The notes under the pieces: generated by a model
What the model was told of the DNA's origin: nothing
Seen by the model: the letters and a program-made list of their open reading frames with translations, nothing else
Database searches by the model: none
Made by a program: the position numbers and the translations under genes
Source of the DNA: an uncultured Clostridia bacterium
GTDB taxonomy: Bacteria; Bacillota; Clostridia; Peptostreptococcales; Anaerovoracaceae
Direction: 5' to 3'
DNA: 64,000 bases
Assembly (NCBI GenBank): GCA_934281605.1
Contig: CAKQXD010000011.1
Span: 1 to 64,000 of the forward strand
Shown: positions 1-7,957 of the stretch, in pieces
Layout of the letters: the number at the start of each line of letters is the position of its first letter
Position numbering within the stretch: position 1 is the first letter of the stretch

Positions 1-78
1 TACCGAACACAGAAGTTAAGCTCCTTAGCGCTGATGATACTTGGTGGGAGACTGCCTGGGAAAGTAGGACGCTGCCGC
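1..78 (+). rRNA. 5S ribosomal RNA, 3' part
   Basis: The sequence from the window edge matches the 3' two thirds of a bacterial 5S rRNA: the ACCGAACACAGAAGTTAAGC block of loop B/helix III, then GGGAGACTGCC and GTAGGACGCTGCCG near the 3' end. The 5' part lies outside the window. Two tRNA genes follow on the same strand, so this is the tail of a ribosomal RNA operon. Confidence 0.93.
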
Positions 79-85
79 TTATTTT

Positions 86-160
86 GGTCCTATGGTCAAG
101 CGGTCAAGACACCGCCCTTTCACGGCGGTAACCCGGGTTCGATTCCCGGTAGGATCACCA
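86..160 (+). tRNA. tRNA-Glu (anticodon TTC)
   Basis: A full cloverleaf can be folded. The acceptor arm GGTCCTA pairs with TAGGATC with one G-U, the anticodon arm CCGCC/GGCGG encloses the loop CTTTCAC with anticodon TTC, and the T arm CCGGG/CCCGG encloses TTCGATT. The 3' CCA is encoded. It lies 7 nt after the 5S end, as expected for a tRNA co-transcribed with an rRNA operon. Confidence 0.97.
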
Positions 161-165
161 AACCG

Positions 166-195
166 ACCAGATTCTCAACTGAGGATCTGGTTTTT
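166..195 (+). terminator. Intrinsic terminator after tRNA-Glu
   Basis: ACCAGAT(T)CTCA and TGAG(G)ATCTGGT form a 12-bp stem with one G-U pair and an AC turn, followed directly by a T run. It would end the rRNA/tRNA-Glu transcript, so the next tRNA probably needs read-through or its own promoter. Confidence 0.85.
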
Positions 196-266
196 CCTTA
201 ATTAGAAGTATTGCGTTCTGTCCGCCAACTCGGATATCGGCGCATACCTGAAAAAGTTAATACTAT

Positions 267-349
267 GCGCCTGTGGTGGAATTGGCAGACACGCTAGATT
301 TAGGTTCTAGTGCGAGAGCGTGGGGGTTCAAGTCCCTCCAGGCGCACCA
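267..349 (+). tRNA. tRNA-Leu (anticodon TAG)
   Basis: Acceptor arm GCGCCTG pairs with CAGGCGC. The anticodon stem CTAGA/TCTAG encloses loop TTTAGGT with anticodon TAG. There is a long variable arm (class II tRNA) before the T arm GGGGG/CCCTC, and an encoded CCA. All agree with leucine tRNA. Confidence 0.97.
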
Positions 350-352
350 AGG

Positions 353-376
353 AAAAAGACCGAAAGGTCTTTTTTA
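353..376 (+). terminator. Intrinsic terminator after tRNA-Leu
   Basis: AAAAAGACC, a GAAA tetraloop and GGTCTTTTTT form a short perfect hairpin that ends in a T run, 3 nt after the tRNA CCA end. Confidence 0.85.
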
Positions 377-679
377 ATATAATAAAAGGCATCCACAGTC
401 TTCTGACACGAGTTTATGATTTTTAGAAGCATATTAGCTAATAATCATAGTTTCTAACGGGGCAGCAGCATTTCATGAAGCTGGGATGTTGAGAATAATG
501 GATAATTGTAATAATATCGTTACATAAATTTAAAGAATGCTCGAAAAAGGCTTGTGAGAAAGCTTTTTTCGAGCATTTTTCTGGAAGCTTCTTATCCACA
601 AGGGAAAGATTTCCAATACCGACTGACAAAACTATGATTTCAACAGCCGTATACCGAACAAAAAGTGGAATAGAATATG
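377..679. other. Intergenic region with one hairpin and one DnaA box
   Basis: No convincing gene is seen. A 63-codon frame on the minus strand (438-629) has no good ribosome binding site and runs through a hairpin. The stretch holds the hairpin described separately and one perfect DnaA-box sequence TTATCCACA at 592-600. Confidence 0.6.
537..581 (+). terminator. Hairpin with T run in intergenic DNA
   Basis: ATGCTCGAAAAA at 537-549 pairs with TTTTTTCGAGCAT at 565-576, with CTT/AAG extending the stem, and TTTTT follows. It looks like a terminator for a transcript arriving from the left, although no gene is visible between the tRNA-Leu terminator and this point. Confidence 0.6.
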
Positions 680-850
680 AGGTCTACATATCTTAAGATC
701 TTACGACTTCGAGAGGTCGGGTGAGAACGCGGGTCTGGGTCAAGAACAAAACTTGAAGCTAGGACCTGAGGGAGAAACCCAGGAAAAAAATACCGGCAGA
801 ACCAAAGCTCGAATTAAATCGCGCTTACATCTCACCCCGAAACTCCCATC
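680..850 (+). ncRNA. Structured RNA candidate, raiA-motif-like
   Basis: A noncoding stretch that folds well. CGACTT/AGGTCG close a CGAG loop (704-719). TCGGGTGAG (716-724) pairs at long range with CTCACCCCGA (831-840) with one bulge. GGGTC (731-735) pairs with GACCT (763-767) around a TCAAG/CTTGA hairpin. GGG/CCC close AGAAA (770-780), and GGGAG (770-774) could pair instead with CTCCC (843-847), a possible pseudoknot. The purine-rich unpaired blocks and multibranch shape recall the raiA-motif RNA class of Firmicutes, but that is from memory and unverified. It ends about 90 nt before the next gene, so it could be free-standing or a leader. Confidence 0.45.
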
Positions 851-939
851 TGTACAGCCGCCCTGCTCTGTGATACTATGATGCCAGGGTGACTATATCC
901 GAGAAACAATAAATTGACTACCTACAGGAGGCGAGTGTT

Positions 940-1440
940 ATGAAAAAATATATTATAGTGCTGATCGCCATGGCGATCCTGATCTTGTGCCTTTGTATTT
1001 ATGGATGGATCCGACAGGCAATGGATAAAAAGCAGGCGGCGGTGGAGCAGAAGGAACTGCTGCACAGTGGAACTTCGATTTTTTCCTATTCAGGGAAAGA
1101 TACGGAGAGTTTTGCAGAATCTTTCGATGAAAATGTCGTTTATAGTCTGAAATACGGGAGAAATCGCGAAACAGCGATGTACTATGAGATCGAAGATAAG
1201 AAGGTGATCCGGCAGGTGTTCGATGCGCTCAGCAGGATTCAGGTAACGGGTGAAACCAACGAGAGAACAGAAGACTTTGTGGACAGCTTCCAGTTCCAGC
1301 TGCCTATGGGCAAGTCTTATACTTTTACTTTTGAAGCTGGCAATCTGGTGATCGGGGACAAAGCTTATACGGTGACTGACGCCAATGAATTATGGGTGCT
1401 GACGACGCAGATCGTACTGGACAACACGCCGGCAGAGTAA
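940..1440 (+). CDS. Hypothetical membrane-anchored protein
   Basis: 166 residues. The first 25 residues are one hydrophobic segment after MKK (residues 5-24), so this is a signal anchor or an uncleaved signal with an extracytoplasmic domain of about 140 residues. The remainder is rich in acidic, aromatic and beta-type sequence and carries no motif I recognise. A clear AGGAGG site at 925-930 supports the ATG. It stands between the RNA candidate and the ClC gene and could share a transcript with the latter, although the gap is 126 nt. Function unknown; the reading frame itself is well supported by codon use and start site. Confidence 0.75.
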   Translation: MKKYIIVLIAMAILILCLCIYGWIRQAMDKKQAAVEQKELLHSGTSIFSYSGKDTESFAESFDENVVYSLKYGRNRETAMYYEIEDKKVIRQVFDALSRIQVTGETNERTEDFVDSFQFQLPMGKSYTFTFEAGNLVIGDKAYTVTDANELWVLTTQIVLDNTPAE

Positions 1441-1566
1441 CGGGATAGCTCAGCTCCAGCGAAGGGGTGGAATCAGATCTCCAGAGACGAGGCTTTCATT
1501 CAATGGGAGTTTCGCATCTGAATTACTAATCCGAATCGAATCACAGTAACAGAAAGGAACGATACC

Positions 1567-2835
1567 ATGAACAAGCAGGGAAAAATCGCATTGATCGCAA
1601 TCCTGTCAGCGGTGCTGGGAGCAGTATCCAGCGCAGTGATCTGGCTGATTTTAAAAGTCATGAGTCTTGGTATGGATTTTTTATGGACAATACTCCCGGC
1701 GAAACTGGGAGCAGAACATAATCTTGCATATATGCTGGCGGTCACGATGATCGGAGGCGTGATCATCGGCCTTTGGCAGAAAAAATTCGGACTTTTGCCG
1801 GAAGAACTTCCGCAGGTGATGGGGCGCGTCAAAAAAGAGGGCAGCTATCCCTATGACAACCTGCACATTCTCATCGTCTCGGCACTGCTGCCGCTGATTT
1901 TCGGAGGAGTGATCGGACCGGAAGCTGGACTGACCGGTGTGATCGTCGGGCTTTGCTGCTGGATCGGCGACCGGCTCAAGTGCAAAGGCGACGAACTGGC
2001 AGCCTTGGCTCAGAGCAGTATGGGAGCGGCACTGGGGGTCATTTTCAACGCTCCGTTCTTTGGAATCGTGCGAAACCTGGGCATCGACCGCGAAGAGGAG
2101 AAGAAAAAACACAGCCGTGTGCGTCTGGTGGGAAAGCCGACGCGGATCTTTATCTACTGTATGGGAGCTGCCGGCGGCATAGCGACCTTTGCAGGACTTG
2201 GAGCGCTCTTCGGAGGCGGTTCGGGACTCCCGCGCTTTGCAGCGAAACACACCATAAGCTGGATCCAGTGGGCGTGGTTTTTAGGCATCGTTGCGGCGGC
2301 CATCCTGGCGGGTCTTTGCTATCTGTTTTTTGCAAAGTTTTCGTCGAAGCTGGGCGAAATGCTGCAAAGTCACCGCGTCGCATCATGCGTTCTGGCAGGC
2401 GTTTGCATTGCGGCTGGGATGTATTTCCTGCCGCTCACTACGTTCTCCGGGGAGCACGAGATGGGCGAGCTGATGGGGAGCTGGACGGAGTATTCTGCAA
2501 AGATCCTGATCCTGACGGCGCTGGCAAAGATGCTGCTGGTAAATCTATGCGTGCAGCTGGGATGGCGCGGTGGAAGCATTTTCCCGCTGATTTTTTCCGG
2601 CGTGGCGGCCGGATATGCCTTTGCAGCTCTGACGGGGATCGACCCGAATTTCGCAGTGGCGGCCATGACGGCAGGACTGTACGGATACATCAGCAGAAAA
2701 CCGGTGATGACGGTAGCGGTACTTTTGATGTGTTTCCCGCCGGTGTATATTTTCCCGCTGGCAGGAGCGGCTTTCATCGCCTCGAAGACCCCGATCCCGA
2801 AAAAATTGCGCGAGACAGAAAAAAATTGTGGCTAA
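1567..2835 (+). CDS. ClC-family chloride channel or H+/Cl- antiporter
   Basis: 422 residues, many hydrophobic helices. The ClC hallmark near residue 112-121 reads GGVIGPEAG and keeps the glutamate that gates the pore (E119, equivalent to the external gating Glu of ClC-ec1), although the usual GREGP is altered to GPEAG. A second family motif GGSIFPLIFSG near residue 335 corresponds to the GxFxP anion-binding turn. No CBS domains follow, so this is a short membrane-only form. Family role: exchange or leak of chloride, or related anions, across the cytoplasmic membrane. Start chosen at the ATG 8 nt after GAAAGGA. The altered selectivity loop leaves the true anion open. Confidence 0.85.
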   Translation: MNKQGKIALIAILSAVLGAVSSAVIWLILKVMSLGMDFLWTILPAKLGAEHNLAYMLAVTMIGGVIIGLWQKKFGLLPEELPQVMGRVKKEGSYPYDNLHILIVSALLPLIFGGVIGPEAGLTGVIVGLCCWIGDRLKCKGDELAALAQSSMGAALGVIFNAPFFGIVRNLGIDREEEKKKHSRVRLVGKPTRIFIYCMGAAGGIATFAGLGALFGGGSGLPRFAAKHTISWIQWAWFLGIVAAAILAGLCYLFFAKFSSKLGEMLQSHRVASCVLAGVCIAAGMYFLPLTTFSGEHEMGELMGSWTEYSAKILILTALAKMLLVNLCVQLGWRGGSIFPLIFSGVAAGYAFAALTGIDPNFAVAAMTAGLYGYISRKPVMTVAVLLMCFPPVYIFPLAGAAFIASKTPIPKKLRETEKNCG

Positions 2836-2967
2836 GGGGGGCTAAATCCAGTAAAATAGCGGATTTGAGACAGATGTAATCTATACAAGTGCAGGCTGTT
2901 GTGATAAGATAAGGGCACATTCACAAGACGATACCCCCTATTATGGAGAAAGGAAAAAGGTGCCCGA

Positions 2968-3918
2968 ATGAAGAGGTTTCAAAGGAAAAGAACTATGCTG
3001 GCCGTATTGCTTGCTCTGTGTATGATTTTCACACTTTTGCCGGCAGCGGTATTTGCAGCAAGCGAAGAAGGCGCAGCAGGCATAGCGAAGAATCCGGGCG
3101 GAAGTGGGATAGATAATCTTAGTGACAGCGCAGCGATTGCAGGTAGTATTGCCGGTGGCGGATCTCAGAATGGATCCGATGTTGCTGCAAATGACGGCTC
3201 CGACACTGCTGTCAATGGCGTGACCGATATTCCCGGTGGATCTGGTGTTAGAGTGGACACGATGGTCCGAGACAATTATACGGATTGTGATGTGACCGAT
3301 GCCATCAATATAACCGCAGGCAGGGATTATATCATCGATTTTTCGAAGGATGATAATCTGTCACTCGCACTGCGGTCTATGGCAGATCTGGATAAAACGA
3401 AGTATTATAAATTCGCCAATTCGGACAACAACAGCCTCGTCGAGACAGAGAATCCTGACGAAGCTCTGTTAAAAATCGTCGGGCATAAATATGAAAACAA
3501 AGCGGTCATGACTCTGGTGCAAAGTATCGATCAGGATATGTCCTTTGATCTGAACTTTATGCGTACCCAGTATACGGGTGCTAAATTAACGTATATGGGA
3601 ATGACGGAAGATGAGAACGGGAATCAGATCATACACGAAATCAGAGATGATTACTATACGAGGTATCATTTCAACTGCAAGTTGAATCTGATCGCTGCGG
3701 CTGAGGTGAACCCGGATTCAGGCAACACAGATCCGGGAAACACTGATCAGGGTAAGGACAGCAACGCCGCAGGCAGGACCGATGCAAAGGCACAGAAGAG
3801 CGATTCTGCTGCTAAGACCGGTGATGACGCCAGTCCGCTGCTTTGGGCAGGGATCCTGCTGCTGGCAGCAGTAAGTGGCGGCACGGCAGTTCTTTACAGA
3901 AGAAAGGCGAAGAATTAA
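2968..3918 (+). CDS. Secreted surface protein with sortase-type tail
   Basis: 316 residues. A signal peptide (positively charged N-terminus, hydrophobic core, cleavage near FAAS at about residue 31) is followed by a low-complexity Gly/Ser/Asp region (about 35-95) and a globular part (95-245). The C-terminus has a Gly/Asp/Thr-rich linker, the short signal KTGDD near residue 272-276, a hydrophobic helix and RRKAKN. This is the plan of cell-wall sorting signals in Clostridia, where the canonical LPXTG is often reduced to a KTGD-type motif. No known domain is recognised in the body. A ribosome binding site, GAAAGGAAAAAGG, precedes the ATG. A terminator follows at about 4000. Confidence 0.75.
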   Translation: MKRFQRKRTMLAVLLALCMIFTLLPAAVFAASEEGAAGIAKNPGGSGIDNLSDSAAIAGSIAGGGSQNGSDVAANDGSDTAVNGVTDIPGGSGVRVDTMVRDNYTDCDVTDAINITAGRDYIIDFSKDDNLSLALRSMADLDKTKYYKFANSDNNSLVETENPDEALLKIVGHKYENKAVMTLVQSIDQDMSFDLNFMRTQYTGAKLTYMGMTEDENGNQIIHEIRDDYYTRYHFNCKLNLIAAAEVNPDSGNTDPGNTDQGKDSNAAGRTDAKAQKSDSAAKTGDDASPLLWAGILLLAAVSGGTAVLYRRKAKN

Positions 3919-3994
3919 GAAATCGTAGTATTCAACAAATGAAAGTCGATCGACGAAGAACGATTGAGAATAGAAATGGCCTCAAAGCAGGACA

Positions 3995-4034
3995 AAAAAA
4001 GAAGGCAGTTTGCAAACCCGCTGCCTTCTTTTTG
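3995..4034 (+). terminator. Intrinsic terminator after surface protein gene
   Basis: AAGAAGGCAG and CTGCCTTCTT form a perfect 10-bp stem with a 13-nt loop, followed by TTT. It separates the surface protein gene from the MFS-LuxR gene. Confidence 0.88.
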
Positions 4035-4100
4035 TATAAAAAACTGTGTGAGAGTAGGATCCATTTTTGACCGATATCAAGGGTTTCGGGGAGAAAAGAG

Positions 4101-4140
4101 ACAAATGTCACCTTGCCAGGGGGAGACATTTGTTTATAAT
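4101..4140 (+). promoter_or_regulatory. Promoter with inverted-repeat operator
   Basis: A perfect -10 box TATAAT (4135-4140) has TTGCCA (4114-4119) 15 bp upstream as a short-spaced -35 box. The 9-bp inverted repeat ACAAATGTC (4101-4109) and GACATTTGT (4125-4133) brackets the -35 box and abuts the -10 box. This is a strong candidate operator for the LuxR-type protein encoded directly downstream (autoregulation is an inference). Confidence 0.75.
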
Positions 4141-4174
4141 GGGAGATAGAAATAGAGCAAAAAGGAACGATAGC

Positions 4175-5731
4175 ATGAACAAGGAACAGGACAAAAAGAT
4201 CACAGCAGGATCCATACTGGCGATTACGTCTTTGGCGATTTTTTATTTTGTATTTTTGGGAGGAGAATATCTCTTTGATAATATGATCGGTTACCATGTG
4301 TCGTCTGCAAAGGTGGTGCTGGCGCAGGGCTGTATTCTGGGCAGCAGCGGCATAGGATTTTTCGGGTATTCGTGGATCGAGCGACATGCGGGAGTAAGGA
4401 ATCGGGGTCTTCTTTTGATCACAGGTGCGGCGTTCAGTGTTGCGGGGATTTTTACGGTGGAACAGCACGTGTCATTCGCGGTGACCATGACGGCAGGGCT
4501 GATTTTATTTTTGCTGCTGGGCTTTTTCGGCAGCAGTATCCACTATCTGGCAGCGCAGCTGCTGGCGGACTCGGAACGGCTGGCAGGTCATGTGGGCATG
4601 GCCTACGCGCTGGGGATCCTGCTCCAGTTCCTCAATAACAATCTGGTGAAGGTAGAGCTGGTGGAGGCAATTTTGCTGTCCCTGTTTCTGGTGGTGCTGG
4701 CGGGGATCCTGTCGCAGAAAAAAGAGGGCGAAACCGAGGCGGGTGGCCAGGCCGGCACAAAGCAGACGGAAGAATCGGAGCAAAGTGTTCAAGCTAACGC
4801 AAAGCATCTGGAAGAATCTGAACAACCTGAACAAAGCAGCACTGCAAATATTCCGCAGCCGAAAGACCCGGAGGATCCGAAAGAGCCGAAAACTCCGAAG
4901 CGAGCGGCGCTGCTTCTGGTGATTTTGGTGGCGCTGATGACTTGCATTTTCGCGACCCTGGATAATGCAGTGACCCTGGTGCACGCCGCAGGCAAGGCTG
5001 ATATCGGACAGTGGCCGAGACTTCTGTTAGCCTGCAGCGGACTGGCGGCAGGGGCGATCTTCGATCTTGGCAGGAGGAAATACATGAGCATCACCATGTA
5101 CTGTGTCATGCTTCTGTCCACCGTGTGCGTCGTGATGATCCAGTTCGGCGGCCCGTTCCTGGCGGGACTCATCGTATTTTATCTGTCGGCAGGATTTTTT
5201 GCCGTGTATTTCACGACGGGATTTCTGGCTCTGTCGCTGGAGATGAAGCGGCCTGTACTGTGGGCCGGCATGGGGCGCGGCATCAACAACAGCTGCGCTC
5301 TTATTACGGGAGCCTTTTCGGTGTTTTTACTGGACACGGGAAACAACCTGCTGATCATGACCTTGTCGCTGGTGCTTTTCGCCGTGATCAGCGTGGTGCT
5401 GTATCTGTACCTGGAGCAGTACCGGATGCCGGAAATCGTTTCAGAGTTGAGCACGGAAGCGGTGCCGGGATGCGGGCAGGAGCCTTTGCAGGAAGAAGAA
5501 CTGCTGGCAAAATTCTGTAAGGATTTTCTGCTGACGAAACGGGAAGGGGAGGTGCTGGCAGCGATCCTCCATTCCGAAGAGAGCGTGCAGAAGATCGCAG
5601 AGGAGCTGAACCTTTCGCGGGCGGCGCTGTATCGCCATATCAGCAGCATCAACGAAAAAACCGGGACAGGGTCCCGGATCGGTCTGCTGCAGTTTTATTT
5701 CGCATGGGAAAAGGAAGTTTCTCGCAGATAG
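4175..5731 (+). CDS. MFS-type membrane protein with C-terminal LuxR HTH
   Basis: 518 residues from the ATG preceded by AAAGGAA. A longer frame upstream runs through the promoter, so it is not used. Twelve hydrophobic segments arranged in two halves (about 1-180 and 245-430) are split by a Glu/Gln/Pro/Lys-rich cytoplasmic loop (about 184-244). The last 75 residues form a GerE/LuxR helix-turn-helix (LTKREGEVLAAIL, then KIAEELNLSRAALYRHISS). Such MFS-LuxR one-component regulators are common in some gut Actinobacteria and Clostridia; the membrane part is thought to sense a ligand and the HTH to bind DNA from the membrane. The inverted repeat in its own promoter is the likely target. No target operon can be assigned here. 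Confidence 0.85.
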   Translation: MNKEQDKKITAGSILAITSLAIFYFVFLGGEYLFDNMIGYHVSSAKVVLAQGCILGSSGIGFFGYSWIERHAGVRNRGLLLITGAAFSVAGIFTVEQHVSFAVTMTAGLILFLLLGFFGSSIHYLAAQLLADSERLAGHVGMAYALGILLQFLNNNLVKVELVEAILLSLFLVVLAGILSQKKEGETEAGGQAGTKQTEESEQSVQANAKHLEESEQPEQSSTANIPQPKDPEDPKEPKTPKRAALLLVILVALMTCIFATLDNAVTLVHAAGKADIGQWPRLLLACSGLAAGAIFDLGRRKYMSITMYCVMLLSTVCVVMIQFGGPFLAGLIVFYLSAGFFAVYFTTGFLALSLEMKRPVLWAGMGRGINNSCALITGAFSVFLLDTGNNLLIMTLSLVLFAVISVVLYLYLEQYRMPEIVSELSTEAVPGCGQEPLQEEELLAKFCKDFLLTKREGEVLAAILHSEESVQKIAEELNLSRAALYRHISSINEKTGTGSRIGLLQFYFAWEKEVSRR

Positions 5732-5832
5732 GACGGAAGAAGCGTTGGCAGGACTGTCGGCAGGATCTGGCTGATTGCCGGCGGGATTGGAACGTGCCGG
5801 CAAGGACTGCCGGCGAGCTTTAAAAATATTGG

Positions 5833-6774
5833 CTAAGACTTCTGGCGAGGCTTGAAAGTGATATTCAGCAGCACGATGGACGTCACGATGGCGATCATGC
5901 CGATGGCGTGGTTGATGGTGAAGATCTCGCCGAATACGGTGATGCTGATGATAGTCGCCATGACCGGCTCTGCGAAAGTGAGGACGGCGGCTTTGCCTGT
6001 CTCCATGTGAGACAGCCCGGTGGTGTAAAGCAGGAACGGCGACAGGGTGGAGATCAGCCCCAGCAACAGGGAGTGGAGCCCCGCATAGCCGCTGCCGGAA
6101 GCGATAGCGACGATCTCACCGATATGACAGAACGGAAGCAGCGAGAGAGACGTAACCAGGAATGTATAAAAGGTTACGGTCAGCTCGCTGTATTTTTTTA
6201 GGGCGACCCGCCCGAAGATGCTGTAAAGGCCGTAGCCCAGGCCTGCGCCCAGTCCGGAGAGAAGAGCCTGCCAGGAGATGGAAACGCCTCCGACGGCGCC
6301 GCTCACAAGCCCTGTGATGAACGCGCATCCCCCGACTGCCAGCACCAGCGCCGCCGCCTTCTTTGCAGTAAATTTCTCGTGGAAAAAAATGCAGGACAGG
6401 ACCATGACGAAGCATGGACCTGTGTAGAGCAGAGTGCATGCGATGGAAAGAGTGCTCAGGGTGATGCACAGAAAATAGCAGATGTTAAAAAAGGCGATGC
6501 TGGCAATGCCTGTGCCCAGGAACATCCAGACGTCCCGCAGGTGGATCCGAAGCTGGGAGCGGTCTTTGCAGAGGATGATGATCAGAAGTCCTGCGGCGGC
6601 CACCATGCTGCGCAGTTCCGTGATCTGGATCGGGTTCAACCCCATACTGCGCAAAGTATTGGAAAACAGTCCGATGATGCCCCACAGGCACCCGGCTGCG
6701 AGGACGCAGACAGGCGCCAGGAGACTCCATCGTTTTGTAAGGAAGCTGGTTTGTTGTTTCGTATTGTTACTCAT
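5833..6774 (-). CDS. EamA/DMT-superfamily permease
   Basis: 313 residues with ten predicted membrane helices in two EamA repeats (about 15-150 and 165-305). The repeat signature is visible as GCLWGIIGLFSN near the first helix, and the second repeat contains LGAGLGYGLYSIFGRVALKK. The family exports amino acids, metabolites or drugs; the substrate is not predictable. It is divergent from a LysR regulator, with a shared 212-bp region holding its promoter and a palindromic operator, so the LysR protein very likely controls it. GAGG 8-10 nt ahead of the ATG supports the start. It converges with the MFS-LuxR gene; the 100 bp between are rich in GCCGGC hairpins. Confidence 0.88.
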   Translation of the reverse strand: MSNNTKQQTSFLTKRWSLLAPVCVLAAGCLWGIIGLFSNTLRSMGLNPIQITELRSMVAAAGLLIIILCKDRSQLRIHLRDVWMFLGTGIASIAFFNICYFLCITLSTLSIACTLLYTGPCFVMVLSCIFFHEKFTAKKAAALVLAVGGCAFITGLVSGAVGGVSISWQALLSGLGAGLGYGLYSIFGRVALKKYSELTVTFYTFLVTSLSLLPFCHIGEIVAIASGSGYAGLHSLLLGLISTLSPFLLYTTGLSHMETGKAAVLTFAEPVMATIISITVFGEIFTINHAIGMIAIVTSIVLLNITFKPRQKS

Positions 6775-6865
6775 TGTCGGTACCTCGCGTTGTCCTGTAT
6801 TGAAATCCGGATCGTGGGATCCGGCGTTGCTCCATCGTTATAGTGATTGCGTTTTTGATAGGTCT

Positions 6866-6894
6866 AGTATAAAATCAAGGAAGAGAAAAGTAAA
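6866..6894 (-). promoter_or_regulatory. Promoter of the EamA permease gene
   Basis: On the minus strand TTTACT (6889-6894) and TATACT (6866-6871) are separated by exactly 17 bp. The LysR operator lies just upstream, at the usual activator position. Confidence 0.7.
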
Positions 6895-6909
6895 ACTGCA
6901 AATCGTTGG

Positions 6910-6938
6910 CTTAGTTTTAAGCTATACTTAAAACTAAG
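6910..6938. promoter_or_regulatory. Perfect palindrome, LysR-type operator
   Basis: CTTAGTTTTAAG (6910-6921), a 5-bp centre CTATA and CTTAAAACTAAG (6927-6938) form a perfect 12-bp inverted repeat. It sits between the divergent permease and lysR-type genes, about 50 bp before the lysR start. LysR regulators bind dyads of this kind in such intergenic regions, so it is the likely site of both activation and autoregulation. Confidence 0.75.
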
Positions 6939-6986
6939 GGGCGCAGGGTATCGCTGCAGAAGAACAGGAGAGAATAAGGAGAAAAT

Positions 6987-7856
6987 ATGGAAAGTGCGAG
7001 ATGCCGGGCGTTTGTCGCGGCAGCGGAGACGGGGAGCTTTTCGGAAGCTGCCAAGAAACTGAATTATACACCATCAGGAGTCAGTCAGCTGGTAACGGCA
7101 CTGGAACAGGATCTGGGATTTTCGCTGCTGATCCGGAGCCGGAAGGGCGTGAAGCTGACGTCCGATGGAGTGCGGATGATGCCGCCCGTGCGGGAATTTC
7201 TCATGCAGGAGGACCGGATCTATCAGACGGCGGGAGAGATCAAAGGCGTGCTGGCGGGGACCATTAACGTGGCTTCCTATTCCAGCGTGGCTGCCCACTG
7301 GCTGGCGGCGGTCATCAAGAAGTTTCAGGAGGATCATCCGCAGGTTCGGATCAATCTCATCGAAGGGATCCATCAGGAGGTCTGGGCCAGCCTGCAGGAA
7401 AATCGGGCGGAGATCGCCTTTATCAGTTATAAGGACGGGATGAACTGTCACTGGATCCCTTTGCAGGAGGACCGGATGATCGCCATGCTGCCGGTGGATC
7501 ACCCGTGTGCGGGGCTTGAGGCCTATCCGCTGCAAAGGTGCGGGCAGGAGGATTTCATCATGCCGGCGCTGGGTGAGGACAGTGACGTTATGGAGCTGCT
7601 GCACCGGTTTGAGATCACGCCTGATATCAAATTTTCGACGGTGGAGAATTTTTCTACTATGTCCATGATCGAGCAGGGACTGGGGATGAGCATCATGAAT
7701 GAGCTGATCACCGAGAGCTGGCAGTGCAATGTGGCCATGCTGCCCCTGGATCCGCCTCAGTCCATCACACTGGGGATCGCCGTGCCTTCTCTGGAGAATG
7801 CGTCTCCTGCGGCGCGGGAGTTCATTCGGTATGCGGAGAAAATGTTGAAACGATAA
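6987..7856 (+). CDS. LysR-family transcriptional regulator
   Basis: 289 residues. The N-terminal winged HTH (about 1-60) has the typical LysR sequence AAETGSFSEAAKKLNYTPSG followed by SQLVTALEQDLGFSLLIRS. Residues 90-289 form the periplasmic-binding-like effector domain. RBS AAGGAG lies 7 nt before the ATG. Its divergent partner is an EamA exporter, a common arrangement for exporter control by a LysR protein. The effector is unknown. Confidence 0.9.
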   Translation: MESARCRAFVAAAETGSFSEAAKKLNYTPSGVSQLVTALEQDLGFSLLIRSRKGVKLTSDGVRMMPPVREFLMQEDRIYQTAGEIKGVLAGTINVASYSSVAAHWLAAVIKKFQEDHPQVRINLIEGIHQEVWASLQENRAEIAFISYKDGMNCHWIPLQEDRMIAMLPVDHPCAGLEAYPLQRCGQEDFIMPALGEDSDVMELLHRFEITPDIKFSTVENFSTMSMIEQGLGMSIMNELITESWQCNVAMLPLDPPQSITLGIAVPSLENASPAAREFIRYAEKMLKR

Positions 7857-7886
7857 GAATTTTGCTCACACATTGCGGAATACATC

Positions 7887-7915
7887 TTGAATATTATACA
7901 GACTTTAGGTATAAT
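7887..7915 (+). promoter_or_regulatory. Promoter of the amino-acid ABC operon
   Basis: TTGAAT (7887-7892) and a perfect TATAAT (7910-7915) are separated by 17 bp; the start codon of the binding protein is 43 bp downstream. Confidence 0.8.
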
Positions 7916-7957
7916 TATTGAATCACGTAATGATTTAAACACAAGGAGAGAGTTATC

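Noticed and set aside
1953..2879. 308-codon + frame overlapping the ClC gene
   Set aside because: It is in a different frame from the well-supported ClC protein, is Arg/Gly-rich and has no ribosome binding site.
5731..5833. Terminator between the MFS-LuxR and EamA genes
   Set aside because: Several GCCGGC repeats can pair in different ways, but no single stem with a T run stands out, so it is not listed.
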